Assembly: GCA_021732525.1 (NCBI GenBank)
Contig: JAKFUU010000050.1
Coordinates: 1 to 64,000 of the forward strand
Direction of reading: 5' to 3'
Length of the DNA stretch: 64,000 nt
From: Sphingomonadaceae bacterium
Lineage (GTDB): Bacteria > Pseudomonadota > Alphaproteobacteria > Sphingomonadales > Sphingomonadaceae
Part shown: positions 18,997 through 27,406 of the stretch, one piece after another
Position numbering within the stretch: position 1 is the first letter of the stretch
Layout: every line of letters begins with the position of its first letter
The notes under the pieces: generated by a model
What the model saw: the letters and a program-made list of their open reading frames with translations, nothing else
The model's database searches: none
Told to the model about the DNA's origin: nothing
Made by a program: the position numbers and the translations under genes

Positions 18997-19139
18997 ACTC
19001 AGAAAAAATGCGGTGGTTGAATGCCCCAAATGGGATATATTATTTTGCTTTGGCAATCATGGCAACCGCCGCGATTTTCGCGCTATCCGTCTTTGTAAGA
19101 TCAAAAAATATTCAGCTCCTATTGATTTTTGCGGCTGCG

Positions 19140-19258
19140 AAGCTCAAATAGAGTTCAAGGACAGAATCACCTCCCTCCCTCGATTCTGTTCTTGAGGTGC
19201 CATTGCGGCACCACCTCCCTGAACCTTGGCCACCCGGGACCATCCCGGGTGGTTTTTT
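19140..19258 (+). ncRNA. Candidate sRNA with anti-Shine-Dalgarno motifs (suhB/ar14-like)
   Basis: Three consecutive structures on the plus strand. Hairpin 1 is a perfect 8-pair stem ACAGAATC/GATTCTGT (19161-19189) whose 13-base loop is ACCTCCCTCCCTC. Hairpin 2 is GGTGCC/GGCACC (19196-19212) followed by single-stranded ACCTCCCT. Hairpin 3 is a perfect intrinsic terminator ending in six Ts. Exposed CCUCCC is complementary to ribosome binding sites, a design known from alphaproteobacterial suhB/ar14-type and related regulatory RNAs that repress translation. The 5' end is uncertain (promoter not found with confidence; the start given is approximate). No protein of credible length overlaps it. Confidence 0.75.
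19230..19258 (+). terminator. Rho-independent terminator of the candidate sRNA
   Basis: A perfect 10-pair GC-rich stem, CCACCCGGGA (19230-19239) with TCCCGGGTGG (19243-19252), around the three-base loop CCA, followed directly by TTTTTT (19253-19258). Directionality is plus strand only, since the opposite side lacks a T-run. Confidence 0.93.
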
Positions 19259-19310
19259 CTTGGGAAAGTCCGGCCGATCGGCGGCAAAGCCCGTCCATTG
19301 GCAGATGCAA

Positions 19311-20339
19311 TCAAGGCAGCAGCAAACTGGCATCGCCATAGCTGTAAAATCGGTAGCCTTGCGCAATCGCCTCGGCATAGGCGGCCTGCATCCGCTCGCG
19401 CCCGATCAACGCGCTGACCAGCATGAACAGCGTGCTTTTGGGCAAATGAAAATTGGTAACAAGCCCGTCGATGCCGTTAAACCGGTAACCCGGCGTGATG
19501 AAAATATCGGTATCGCCTTCAAAGGGTTGTATAATCCCGTCGCCGCCCGTCGCGCTTTCGATCAAGCGCAGCGATGTTGTGCCCACCGCAATCAGCCGGC
19601 CGCCTTTGGCGCGCAGGCCATTCAGCCGGGCGGCGGTGGCGGCGTCGATCCGGCCCCATTCGCTATGCATTTGATGGTCGCGGGTATCTTCGGCCTTTAC
19701 CGGTAAAAATGTGCCTGCGCCGACATGCAGTGTCAGCATGGCCGTTTCAACCCCGGCTATCTTCAACTGCTGCATCAGGTCAGGCGTGAAATGGAGCGCC
19801 GCCGTGGGGGCAGCGACCGCGCCTTCCTTGGCCGCAAACATCGTCTGATAATCGCGCGCGTCTTGGCCGTCGGCGGGCCGCTTGCGCGCGATATAGGGCG
19901 GCAGCGGCATTGTCCCGGCCCGGTCCAACAGCGTTTCAACCGGTTCTTCGCCCGCAAAAATCAGCGTAAAACTGCCATCATCGTGACGGCTCTCGGCTAT
20001 CGCAGCAACGCCCGCGCCAAAGTCGATCAGATCACCGGCGCGCAGCCGTTTGGCATTGCGGATAAAGGCCCGCCACCGGCGCGGGCCGGTTCGCTTATGC
20101 AAAGTGGCACCAATCACCGCATCGCCGCGCCGGCCCGTCAATTGCGCGGGTATCACCTTGGTATCATTGAAAATAAGACAATCGCCGCGGCGCAGCAGCG
20201 CGGGCAGATCGCGGACCCGGTGATGGCCAAAATCCCCTCTCGCCCCCACCGTCAGCAACCGGGCCGAATCGCGCGGGCGGGCGGGGCGCAAGGCAATGCT
20301 CTGGCTGGGTAGGGTAAAATCAAAAAGATCAACGCGCAT
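19311..20339 (-). CDS. queA: S-adenosylmethionine:tRNA ribosyltransferase-isomerase
   Basis: A 342-residue QueA, which builds the epoxycyclopentanediol of epoxyqueuosine on tRNAs with GUN anticodons using S-adenosylmethionine as ribosyl donor. Family signatures are the N-terminal [50 protein letters not shown], and the C-terminal [18 protein letters not shown] followed by [15 protein letters not shown]. The start ATG 20339 precedes MRVDLFDF; a longer open frame upstream encodes arginine-rich nonsense. It is convergent with the candidate sRNA; the cyclophilin gene lies upstream on the same strand. Confidence 0.97.
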   Translation of the reverse strand: MRVDLFDFTLPSQSIALRPARPRDSARLLTVGARGDFGHHRVRDLPALLRRGDCLIFNDTKVIPAQLTGRRGDAVIGATLHKRTGPRRWRAFIRNAKRLRAGDLIDFGAGVAAIAESRHDDGSFTLIFAGEEPVETLLDRAGTMPLPPYIARKRPADGQDARDYQTMFAAKEGAVAAPTAALHFTPDLMQQLKIAGVETAMLTLHVGAGTFLPVKAEDTRDHQMHSEWGRIDAATAARLNGLRAKGGRLIAVGTTSLRLIESATGGDGIIQPFEGDTDIFITPGYRFNGIDGLVTNFHLPKSTLFMLVSALIGRERMQAAYAEAIAQGYRFYSYGDASLLLP

Positions 20340-20382
20340 GCCGGGCGCTGTATAGGCAAGCCGCCGGGGGTAACAGCGATAA

Positions 20383-21036
20383 TTATCCGCTGATGGAAAT
20401 GGGCGGTTCGGTTGTGCCTTGTGCGGGGTTGGCGGGCGCAAACACCGGCGGCGGCCGGTTATCCGCCGCGATCGATGCCTGGACAATACGGTCGGGCTGC
20501 GCGGGCGGTTCGCCGCGCGCGATGGCATCGACATAGGCCATGCCGCCGGTCACTCGGCCAAAAACCGTATATTTATTGTCGAGCGCAAATCGCGGTTGAA
20601 AACAGATGAAAAACTGGCTGTTGGCGGAATTTTCATCGGCGGTGCGCGCCATCGAAACCGTTCCGCGTATATGCGCGGCAGTGCTGAATTCCGCGCTCAA
20701 ATCGGGCAGGTCGCTATCGCCGCTTCCCGTTCCGGTGGGATCACCCGTTTGCGCCATGAAGCCTTCGATCACGCGGTGAAAGACAATTCCGTCATAAAAC
20801 CCCCGGCGTGCGAGCGTTTTGATCCGTTCGACATGCGCGGGCGCCAGCAATGGATATAATTGTATCGTCACTCGCCCGCCGGTTGATAAATCGAGATAGA
20901 GGATATTTTCAGGCTCGACCTGAACCGCAGCGGCAGTGGCCGGTTGCGGTGATCCTTGTTGTGCAAGACTTGGCACGGCGCCAAATATCATGGCGGACGC
21001 TGCGAATATGCAGGTAAATATGGTTCGTATTTTCAT
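20383..21036 (-). CDS. Exported cyclophilin-type peptidyl-prolyl isomerase
   Basis: A 217-residue protein with a signal peptide (basic start, [19 protein letters not shown], cleavage after ALAQ-like SLAQ) followed by a cyclophilin domain. Catalytic-region motifs are [23 protein letters not shown], with the key arginine, [19 protein letters not shown], and [14 protein letters not shown]. It probably accelerates proline isomerisation in periplasmic protein folding. The C-terminal 35 residues are proline-rich and low in complexity. ATG 21036 was chosen because it starts the signal peptide. The gene lies upstream of queA on the same strand. Confidence 0.92.
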   Translation of the reverse strand: MKIRTIFTCIFAASAMIFGAVPSLAQQGSPQPATAAAVQVEPENILYLDLSTGGRVTIQLYPLLAPAHVERIKTLARRGFYDGIVFHRVIEGFMAQTGDPTGTGSGDSDLPDLSAEFSTAAHIRGTVSMARTADENSANSQFFICFQPRFALDNKYTVFGRVTGGMAYVDAIARGEPPAQPDRIVQASIAADNRPPPVFAPANPAQGTTEPPISISG

Positions 21037-21280
21037 GTGTAAACTCTGCTTCGCTATTTGATTTGCGCCTTTCATAGCGGCCCCTGCTGTCGCTGTCATG
21101 AACGAAATGTGGCGGCAAATGCTGCCGGATAATAATATTTTGATTAGCTTATCGCCGCACCGGTTACCGGACCCACTTGACCCTGCCGCGTTAGCAGGGC
21201 AGCGTAATTTTTGATACCATTGAGCCTGCTCTTATCGGATGAAAATCAATGGCCAGGGGCAGCAAGGAGGCCTGTTTAGC
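21037..21280. other. Divergent intergenic region, cyclophilin/glk
   Basis: About 245 bases between divergent genes. A small hairpin CCCTGC (21181-21186) / GCAGGG (21194-21199) is followed by GTAATTTTTG and could be a weak attenuator or operator for glk. The glk ribosome binding site AAGGAGG is at 21264-21270. No clear promoter boxes could be fixed. Confidence 0.35.
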
Positions 21281-22258
21281 ATGAGTGAAGAAATCGTCGT
21301 TGCCGATATTGGCGGAACGCATGCGCGCTTTGCAGTTGCCCGGATCGAGGGCCAGCAAGTGATCAGCCTGGAACAAGCGGTAACGATGAAAAGCGCCGAT
21401 CACCCAAGTTTACAGATTGCCTGGCAAGCCTATGGCCGCGAAATTGGCCGGCCCTTGCCCCGCGCTGGTGCCTTTGCGGTGGCCGGTCCCGTGGGCGGGG
21501 AAGTGCTGCATCTCACCAACAGCAGCTGGATGATCCGCCCGGCGTTGATCCCCGAAAAGCTGGATATTGACCGATATAGTCTGGTCAATGATTTTGGCGC
21601 GGTGGGCCATGCCGTCGCGCGATTGGGACGAGAGCATTTTGAGCATATTTGCGGGCCCGCGCAGTCTCAATTTGGGCCGGGGTTAACCACGATTGTTGGT
21701 CCGGGGACGGGTATGGGGGTGGCGCATCTGCTGCGCACGGCCCATGGCTATCATGTGACTGAAACGGAGGGCGGGCATATTGATTTTGCGCCGCATGACA
21801 ATGTTGAAGACCGGTTGCTGGAATATCTGCGCCATATCCACCGGCGGGTGTCGGTGGAGCGCATTGTGTCGGGACCGGGCCTGCAAGCAATTTACCGCAT
21901 ATTCGCCGAAATGGAGGGGCAGGCGGCACGGCAGTTGGATGACAAAGCGCTTTGGGGGCTGGCGCTATCGGGCGAAGACAGCATCGCGGCGGCGGCGTTT
22001 GACCGATTTTGCCTGTGCCTCGGATCGTTCGCGGGCGATATTGCGCTGGCGCAAGGGGCATCGTCGGTGGTGATCGCGGGCGGATTGGGCAGCCGGATCG
22101 CCCAGCGTTTGCCCTCATCGGGTTTCCGCGAGCGGTTCCATGCCAAAGGCCGATTTGAAAGCCTGATGCAGCAGATCCCGGTGATGCAATTGACCCATGA
22201 ACAACCCGGCCTATTCGGCGCCGCAGGTGCCTTCATTACGCAACATGGCCGCGGCTGA
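21281..22258 (+). CDS. glk: Glucokinase
   Basis: A 325-residue bacterial glucokinase that phosphorylates glucose with ATP to glucose 6-phosphate for Entner-Doudoroff or pentose phosphate metabolism. The phosphate-1 motif VADIGGTHARFA, the substrate loop around SSWMIRPALI, the catalytic VNDFGAVGHAVA, the adenosine region VGPGTGMGVAHLL, ETEGGHIDFAP, and VIAGGLGSRI are all seen. The start ATG 21281 has AAGGAGG ten bases upstream. It stands alone, divergent from the cyclophilin gene, and is followed after 22 bases by a repeat element. Confidence 0.95.
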   Translation: MSEEIVVADIGGTHARFAVARIEGQQVISLEQAVTMKSADHPSLQIAWQAYGREIGRPLPRAGAFAVAGPVGGEVLHLTNSSWMIRPALIPEKLDIDRYSLVNDFGAVGHAVARLGREHFEHICGPAQSQFGPGLTTIVGPGTGMGVAHLLRTAHGYHVTETEGGHIDFAPHDNVEDRLLEYLRHIHRRVSVERIVSGPGLQAIYRIFAEMEGQAARQLDDKALWGLALSGEDSIAAAAFDRFCLCLGSFAGDIALAQGASSVVIAGGLGSRIAQRLPSSGFRERFHAKGRFESLMQQIPVMQLTHEQPGLFGAAGAFITQHGRG

Positions 22259-22280
22259 ATCTTTGGATTAAGACGCAGAG

Positions 22281-22517
22281 TTAGAGCGTTTTGCGATAGA
22301 TCTGTATCAATCCTCCCCGGAAGCGGGGAGGTGGCGGCGAAGCCGACGGAGGGGGCCCGGCTCCCCGGAACGGGGAGGTGGCGGCGAAGCCGGCGGAGGG
22401 GGCCCGGCTCCCCGCTTGCATTGCCCTTTACGCAGCCTAGGACCCTTCCGCCCTGCGGGCACCTCCCCGCTTCCGGGGAGGATTTGAGCGATCCACAGTT
22501 AACGCAAAATGCTCTAA
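22281..22517. repeat. TTAGAGC-type repeat element with 15-base inverted ends and internal duplication
   Basis: The left end TTAGAGCGTTTTGCG (22281-22295) is mirrored by CGCAAAATGCTCTAA (22503-22517), 14 of 15 bases matching. Inside are GC-rich palindromes built on CCTCCCCGGAACGGGGAGG, with a tandem copy of a unit of about 50 bases containing GGCGGCGAAGCCG. The same element, both ends included, lies in opposite orientation at 45425-45577. The right end overlaps the last codons of the PBP gene and carries its TAG stop. No coding capacity, so it would depend on other functions for movement. Confidence 0.85.
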
Positions 22518-24601
22518 AATCCTTCGGGTAGGAGATTTTCCGGGCTGGCATTTTCATCTGGTTTGGGACGCGGCCGACCTGGGGCCGCGCTACCCCGGTC
22601 GCGCCCGCTTGTCTGCCGGCCCAGGATGTTATCGACCCGCTCATCCTGTTCGGGGCCGGGTCTAAGTGGGCCCTCAATCGCTTGATCCTCGGCGGGGCTT
22701 CCTTCGATCGGCAGGCCATTTTCGTCGAATAATATCGATTCTTCGCCTTCAAGAAATGTATCTTCCTCTTCGTCAAGCCTTTCGGGGAAGACAACGTCGG
22801 TTTGAAATTGTTCCACCGGGCGGCGCGCCACGGCCACCTTCATAAAGGCCGCAAAGGCGCTGGCCGGCGCGCGGCCGCCTTCCAAATCGCCAACCGCCCT
22901 TGCATCGTCGCGGCCCATCCAAACACCGGTCGTCAGCCCGCTGGAAAAGCCCACAAAATAACCGTCTTTATTGCTGGAGGTGGTGCCGGTTTTGCCCGCG
23001 GTGGGCCGCCCGATCTGCGCGCGCCGGCCGCTGCCCGTGGCGACCGCGGTTTGCATCAAATCGATCATCGCGCCCGCCACATAAGGTTCGACCAGCTGGG
23101 CCGAGCCAGGCCTTTTAGCCCGGTAAATCACTTCGCCGTCGATCGTTGTAACCTTGGAAATGCCGTAGGGGGTTACACTGCGGCCATTGGCTCCGATTTG
23201 TGCATAGGCACGGGTCATGTCGATCAACCGTGTTTCCGATGTTCCAAGGACCATCGACGGATTGCTATTGATCGGCGTGGTCACGCCAAACCGCCGTGCC
23301 ATGTTGGCAATAGCGCCGGTGCCAAGTTCGTTGCCAATCATCGCGGCGATGGTATTTTTGGAATAGGCAAAGGCCGTGCGGACGCTAATTTCGCCCGAAT
23401 AATTGTCACCGCTATTTTTGGGTTCCCAGCCGTCAATATTAACCGGTTCGTCAATGACCTTGTCTTCGGGTTGAAACCCAGCCTCCAAAGCGGCAAGATA
23501 TACGAAAATTTTCCAGGCCGAACCCGGTTGACGCAGCGCGGTGACCGCGCGGTTATAATTGCTGCTCACATAATCGGTGCCACCAACCATCGCGCGCACC
23601 GCGCCGTCGCGGTCGATCGCCACCAAAGCGCCCTGCGATCCTCGCGGTGTGTTTGCCCGAATGGCCGCGGTGGCGCTGCGCTGCATATTCAGATCGATCG
23701 TCGTCCAAACATCGATGGCATCTTCATTTCCTGAGATTAGCGTGCCTAGCTGCGGCAATGCCCAATCGGTAAAATAACGCACGCTATCTTGCGCTTTTTG
23801 CGTGGTTAACTTGACCTCGGCGGGCTTTACATTGGCGGCTTGCTGCGCGCTAATCATGCCTGCATCCTGCATAACCGAAACGACAACATTGGCCCGGCCC
23901 AGCGCCGCCTTTGCGTCTGCTGTGGGGGAATAGTTGGACGGTGCTTTCACCAGCCCGGCGATAATCGCGGCTTCACCCAGCGAAATTTCTTCTGCGCCAT
24001 GCCCGAAAAACAGCCGTGATGCCGAATCCACACCATAGGCGCCGCCGCCAAAATAAACCTTGTTCAGATAAAGTTCGAGTATCTGATCCTTGCTGAATTT
24101 GGTCTCGATTGCCATGGCGAGAATAATTTCGCGGATCTTGCGGCCAAATTCTTTGTTATTGTTCAAATAGATATTGCGCGTCAGCTGCTGGGTGATGGTT
24201 GAACCGCCCTGGCTGAAGCGGCCATCGCGAAGGCGCACCCAAAATGACCGTGCGATGCCAATTGGATCAATGCCGGGATGATAGCGAAACCGGCGATCCT
24301 CCACCGCAACCATTGCGTCTTTCATTTCGCTGGGCAATTGATTGAGGGGGATCCAGCGGCCAAAGCTGGGGCCAATCGATTGGATCACCGTGCCATCGGC
24401 GGCGCGAACGCGGATCATCTGTCCATTGGGAGACGATTTTAGCTCCTCAAAACTGTCAATCTCGCCGCGCGCGACCCAGACAAAGATGCCAAGGACCATG
24501 GTCCCCAGCAAGGAAAACAGGGTGCCGGTTTTGACCAAGCGCCAGAACCACAGTTTGAGACGCGCGCTTTTGGACGAATAAGGCTTGCTCTTCTGTGCCA
24601 T
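22514..24601 (-). CDS. Penicillin-binding protein 1A-type (class A, bifunctional)
   Basis: A 695-residue class A penicillin-binding protein that polymerises glycan strands and cross-links peptides of peptidoglycan. It has a cytoplasmic basic start, one membrane helix (about residues 22-43), a glycosyltransferase-51 domain with the catalytic glutamate in AVEDRRFRYHPG (E101) and GGSTITQQLTRN, and a transpeptidase domain with active-site S361 in PGSAWK, SKN near 415 and KTGTT near 549. The C-terminal tail of about 95 residues is acidic and proline-rich. The stop TAG lies inside the end of an adjacent repeat element, so the last codons may have been set by that insertion. Class A is certain; the 1A subtype is by overall similarity. 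Confidence 0.93.
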   Translation of the reverse strand: MAQKSKPYSSKSARLKLWFWRLVKTGTLFSLLGTMVLGIFVWVARGEIDSFEELKSSPNGQMIRVRAADGTVIQSIGPSFGRWIPLNQLPSEMKDAMVAVEDRRFRYHPGIDPIGIARSFWVRLRDGRFSQGGSTITQQLTRNIYLNNNKEFGRKIREIILAMAIETKFSKDQILELYLNKVYFGGGAYGVDSASRLFFGHGAEEISLGEAAIIAGLVKAPSNYSPTADAKAALGRANVVVSVMQDAGMISAQQAANVKPAEVKLTTQKAQDSVRYFTDWALPQLGTLISGNEDAIDVWTTIDLNMQRSATAAIRANTPRGSQGALVAIDRDGAVRAMVGGTDYVSSNYNRAVTALRQPGSAWKIFVYLAALEAGFQPEDKVIDEPVNIDGWEPKNSGDNYSGEISVRTAFAYSKNTIAAMIGNELGTGAIANMARRFGVTTPINSNPSMVLGTSETRLIDMTRAYAQIGANGRSVTPYGISKVTTIDGEVIYRAKRPGSAQLVEPYVAGAMIDLMQTAVATGSGRRAQIGRPTAGKTGTTSSNKDGYFVGFSSGLTTGVWMGRDDARAVGDLEGGRAPASAFAAFMKVAVARRPVEQFQTDVVFPERLDEEEDTFLEGEESILFDENGLPIEGSPAEDQAIEGPLRPGPEQDERVDNILGRQTSGRDRGSAAPGRPRPKPDENASPENLLPEGF

Positions 24602-24677
24602 GTAATGCGCCTGTTACTGCGAATGGCCGGACTCAACAAGCAGATTTAGAGGGCCAAGTCTGGAAGGGCCGCGCGCG

Positions 24678-25073
24678 TTATTCGGGTTCAAATTCCAGCG
24701 ATGCGCTGTTGATGCAATAACGCAGCCCGCCGGCTTGGCGCGGTCCATCGGGGAACACATGGCCCAAATGGCCGTCGCACGCGGCGCAGCGCACCTCGGT
24801 TCGGACCATGCCGTGGGATCGATCCACATTCTCCTTCACCGCCGCCGCTTCGGCAGGCGCAGTGAAGCTGGGCCAGCCGCAACCGCTGTCGAATTTCGCA
24901 TCGGATGCAAATAATTCGATACCGCAACCAGCACAAAAAAATCGGCCTGCGCGTTTTTCATCGGTTAATTTGCCGGTAAAGGCCCGTTCGGTGCCCGCTT
25001 CGCGCAGCACATGATATTGCATTGGGTCAAGCTGTGCCCGCCATTCGGCGTCGGTTTTTTCGATTTTGTCCAT
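24678..25073 (-). CDS. msrB: Peptide-methionine (R)-S-oxide reductase
   Basis: A 131-residue MsrB that reduces methionine-R-sulfoxide in oxidised proteins. Two zinc-binding CxxC motifs are present (FFCAGCG and [14 protein letters not shown]), along with the substrate pocket SGCGWPSF, and the catalytic cysteine in [12 protein letters not shown] near the end. No signal peptide follows from ATG 25073 ([11 protein letters not shown]), so it should be cytoplasmic. A longer in-frame reading from 25193 adds 40 residues unlike the family and is rejected. Confidence 0.95.
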   Translation of the reverse strand: MDKIEKTDAEWRAQLDPMQYHVLREAGTERAFTGKLTDEKRAGRFFCAGCGIELFASDAKFDSGCGWPSFTAPAEAAAVKENVDRSHGMVRTEVRCAACDGHLGHVFPDGPRQAGGLRYCINSASLEFEPE

Positions 25074-25173
25074 GAGTCTATAAATGGCTGTCCTGAATAT
25101 ATTCGTCAAGTGATACAGCGGCCTTGCAACCTTATTAAACAGTTTTTTACCATGGCTGGTATAGATATGGGTG

Positions 25174-25710
25174 ATGATGGCCGCACGCTCCATAGCAATT
25201 GCTGCTTTTTTGGCACTGACGGGGTTGTGGGCGATGTCCGCCGCTTATGGCCGGGATTGCCTGACCTGTGCGGAGGCGCGAAGCGATCTTGGCCTTGCCC
25301 AGCGGCCCGAAATCCCTTTGAAAATCGATGTTACGGCGCAACTGAATTTCAGCCGGATCGCGCTGGCCAATGGCCGCAAAGATGGGCAGGCGAAAATCAA
25401 CCCACAAAGCGGCGCGATCGAATTGCAGGAAGGGTTGATTGATCTGGGCGGCTATTCGGTCGCGGGAACCGCGATTATTCGCGGCGAACCGGGAAGGCAA
25501 ATCCGCGTTGACATGCCTGCGTCGATCCGCTTGCGATCGGCGGCGGGCGGCAATATTGAATTGACCGCATTGCGCACCAATCTTGGCGCTGCGCCGCGTT
25601 TGGACGCTGGCGGCACGCTGACTTTTTCTTTCGGCGGTGCGTTAACGGTCAAGGGAGATTTGTCGGGCAAATTTCGCGGCCGCATCCCCATCACCGTTCA
25701 GTATGAATGA
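25174..25710 (+). CDS. DUF4402 secreted protein
   Basis: A protein of about 178 residues with a signal peptide ([23 protein letters not shown]) and a DUF4402-type beta-rich domain. DUF4402 features are seen as ARPLDFSRI-like [23 protein letters not shown], the middle [22 protein letters not shown] and the C-terminal [24 protein letters not shown] followed by ITVQYE. Such proteins are exported and often found near fimbrial or surface genes; function is unknown. The start is uncertain because GTG 25171, ATG 25174 and ATG 25177 are consecutive in frame. It stands alone, convergent with holA. Confidence 0.8.
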   Translation: MMAARSIAIAAFLALTGLWAMSAAYGRDCLTCAEARSDLGLAQRPEIPLKIDVTAQLNFSRIALANGRKDGQAKINPQSGAIELQEGLIDLGGYSVAGTAIIRGEPGRQIRVDMPASIRLRSAAGGNIELTALRTNLGAAPRLDAGGTLTFSFGGALTVKGDLSGKFRGRIPITVQYE

Positions 25711-25718
25711 ACCGCCGG

Positions 25719-26765
25719 TTACCCGGCCCTGGCCGCCGCGCGCGCTATTTTGGTCAGCTCTTCCTCTAAAATTACCATACCCGTTTCGGTTTTTGCGGAC
25801 ATAACCCGTTGTTCAATATCCAAAAGATGCCCGTTCAGGCCGGCAAGCCGGGCCGAGGGCCAGCGGCTGAGCTGCCCGCTGACATCTTCTTTTTCCTTGA
25901 AGAATATGGACGGCGTGGCGCGAACCAAGGCTCCTGGCGAGGTGCCTGCATCGACCTTAGACCGCAGCGTGATTAACATCGCCACGCGGCGCTGCATCGC
26001 GCGGATAATCCGCACCGCACCCACACCCAATTGCCGGTTTACCGCCAATTCCGCGCCCAAGGGCCGAAGCCTGCCGCCCAGCACTTGATTGACCAGCGCC
26101 GCGACATTTTCCTCGCCGGTTTCCGCCGCCAGCTGTTCAAAGGCCGCCGGATCGACCGTGACGGGATTATCCGGTGTCGCATCATGATATAGCGCCAGCT
26201 TTTCAACCTCCATTGCGGCCAGCCGCCGGTCCTGCCCGGTATATAGCGCGATCCGCATCGCCAAGGCCCGGTCGAGCCGCAGACCTTGTGCGGCGGCCAT
26301 ATCCGAAATAGCCGACGCGGCTTCGCGGTCACCGGGCGGGTAGCAGATGAAAACCATCGCTTGCTTTGATGTTTCGGCAAGCCTGCGCAACTTGCTGGTT
26401 TTTTTCAAATCGCCGGCCGCCGCGATCACCGGATTTTCGGCCTTTTCGGCGGTCAGCAGATTTTCAATTGCGGGCAAAGCGTCATCGCGCTGGATCGATA
26501 AGCGGATGAAGCGCTTGCCGCCAAATAAGGATAGCGATGCCGCTTCGTCGGCGAGCAAGGCGGGATCTTTGCGAATTTGATCGCTGCTCAAATCAATCCG
26601 CTCTGCCGTTTCGCCCAGCGCCGCCGCCGCGCGGGCGGCGATATCGGCCACCGCCGATTCGTCCGGGCCAAAGATTAAAAACAGGCGAATGTCGGCGCGG
26701 GTGGCCACGGCCTTGATAAAATCGCCTTCAGATGGCTTGCTGCTGCCCCCGCGGCCAAAGCTCAT
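25719..26765 (-). CDS. holA: DNA polymerase III subunit delta
   Basis: A 348-residue clamp-loader delta subunit, which opens the beta sliding clamp for loading on primed DNA. The family arrangement is seen: N-terminal AAA-like domain beginning LFLIFGPDESAVADIAARAA, a beta-clamp contact region around LFGGKRFIRLS (about residues 79-89), a middle helical domain with VEKLALY, and a C-terminal helical domain with RIIRAMQRRVAML. There is no P-loop, as expected for delta. It overlaps the lptE stop (4 bases) in the conserved alphaproteobacterial order leuS-lptE-holA. Confidence 0.92.
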   Translation of the reverse strand: MSFGRGGSSKPSEGDFIKAVATRADIRLFLIFGPDESAVADIAARAAAALGETAERIDLSSDQIRKDPALLADEAASLSLFGGKRFIRLSIQRDDALPAIENLLTAEKAENPVIAAAGDLKKTSKLRRLAETSKQAMVFICYPPGDREAASAISDMAAAQGLRLDRALAMRIALYTGQDRRLAAMEVEKLALYHDATPDNPVTVDPAAFEQLAAETGEENVAALVNQVLGGRLRPLGAELAVNRQLGVGAVRIIRAMQRRVAMLITLRSKVDAGTSPGALVRATPSIFFKEKEDVSGQLSRWPSARLAGLNGHLLDIEQRVMSAKTETGMVILEEELTKIARAAARAG

Positions 26766-27256
26766 TTTTGCTGAGAAGCATAGAGCGCCAGCCGTGCAGA
26801 AATTTGATCCGCAATCCGCTGCGACAAATTTTCCAATGCCGAATTTTCACCGGCAATCGTCGCATATTCGCTGCTGACCACATCGATACCGGCGTCCGAT
26901 CCGGCGGTGGCATCCAGCAAAATTTTACCCGTTTCCACATCGATCAATTGATAGCGCGCGCGCAAAGTCCGCCGTTCGCGCGTTACCGTATCATCGGCGC
27001 GCACGCCCAATCCTTCGATATTATCGTCAAGCTTGACCGTAAGCCGGTATTTGGTATCCGCCTGACCACTCGCCGTCAGCCGGTCATTGAGCGCATTGCG
27101 CACCAGCCAACCCGATTTGCCCTCAATGGGATCGACCGAAACCGATTGCAATGTGCCCGCCACCGCGCCGCTGGCACCGCCGGAATATACCGGCCGTAAT
27201 CCGCAGGCGGAAAGCGCGGCGATTATCAGAAGGAGGGGGAAACCAATATATTTCAT
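26762..27256 (-). CDS. lptE: LPS-assembly lipoprotein LptE
   Basis: A 164-residue outer-membrane lipoprotein that plugs the LptD barrel and helps insert lipopolysaccharide in the outer leaflet. A lipoprotein signal (FPLLLIIAALSAC, lipobox LSAC) precedes GLRPVYSGG, the typical start of mature alphaproteobacterial LptE. The mid-region YRLTVKLDDNIEGLGVRADDTVTR and the C-terminal LSQRIADQISARLALYA helix fit the family. ATG 27256 was preferred over the GTG at 27265. The gene sits between leuS and holA as usual, although a 109-base inverted repeat has come between leuS and lptE. Confidence 0.9.
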   Translation of the reverse strand: MKYIGFPLLLIIAALSACGLRPVYSGGASGAVAGTLQSVSVDPIEGKSGWLVRNALNDRLTASGQADTKYRLTVKLDDNIEGLGVRADDTVTRERRTLRARYQLIDVETGKILLDATAGSDAGIDVVSSEYATIAGENSALENLSQRIADQISARLALYASQQK

Positions 27257-27271
27257 ATCACTCACTCACAG

Positions 27272-27380
27272 CGTCACCCTGAACTTGTTTCACCTTTGGT
27301 GGCTGACGTTCCAGGGTCCATTTGTCCTTAAAAATCCGCCGTAGCTGCACGATGGATGCCGAAACAAGTTCAGCATGACG
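27272..27380. repeat. 109-base inverted repeat between leuS and lptE
   Basis: CGTCACCCTGAACTTGTTTC (27272-27291) and GAAACAAGTTCAGCATGACG (27361-27380) are inverted copies matching at 18 of 20 positions, with about 70 bases between. It has the look of a dispersed REP-like element and can form a long stem in the leuS-lptE mRNA. Confidence 0.8.
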
Positions 27381-27406
27381 TTTGGGGGTTGAACAAGATT
27401 TGAAAA

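Noticed and set aside
22310-22480. CRISPR-like or tandem repeat array
   Set aside because: Only two adjacent copies of a 50-base palindromic unit are present, without regular unique spacers or cas genes; the dispersed copies show it is an interspersed repeat.
22802-23734. A 310-codon plus-strand frame opposite the PBP gene
   Set aside because: It is antisense to conserved transpeptidase motifs and has an arginine/histidine/glycine-rich composition typical of shadows.
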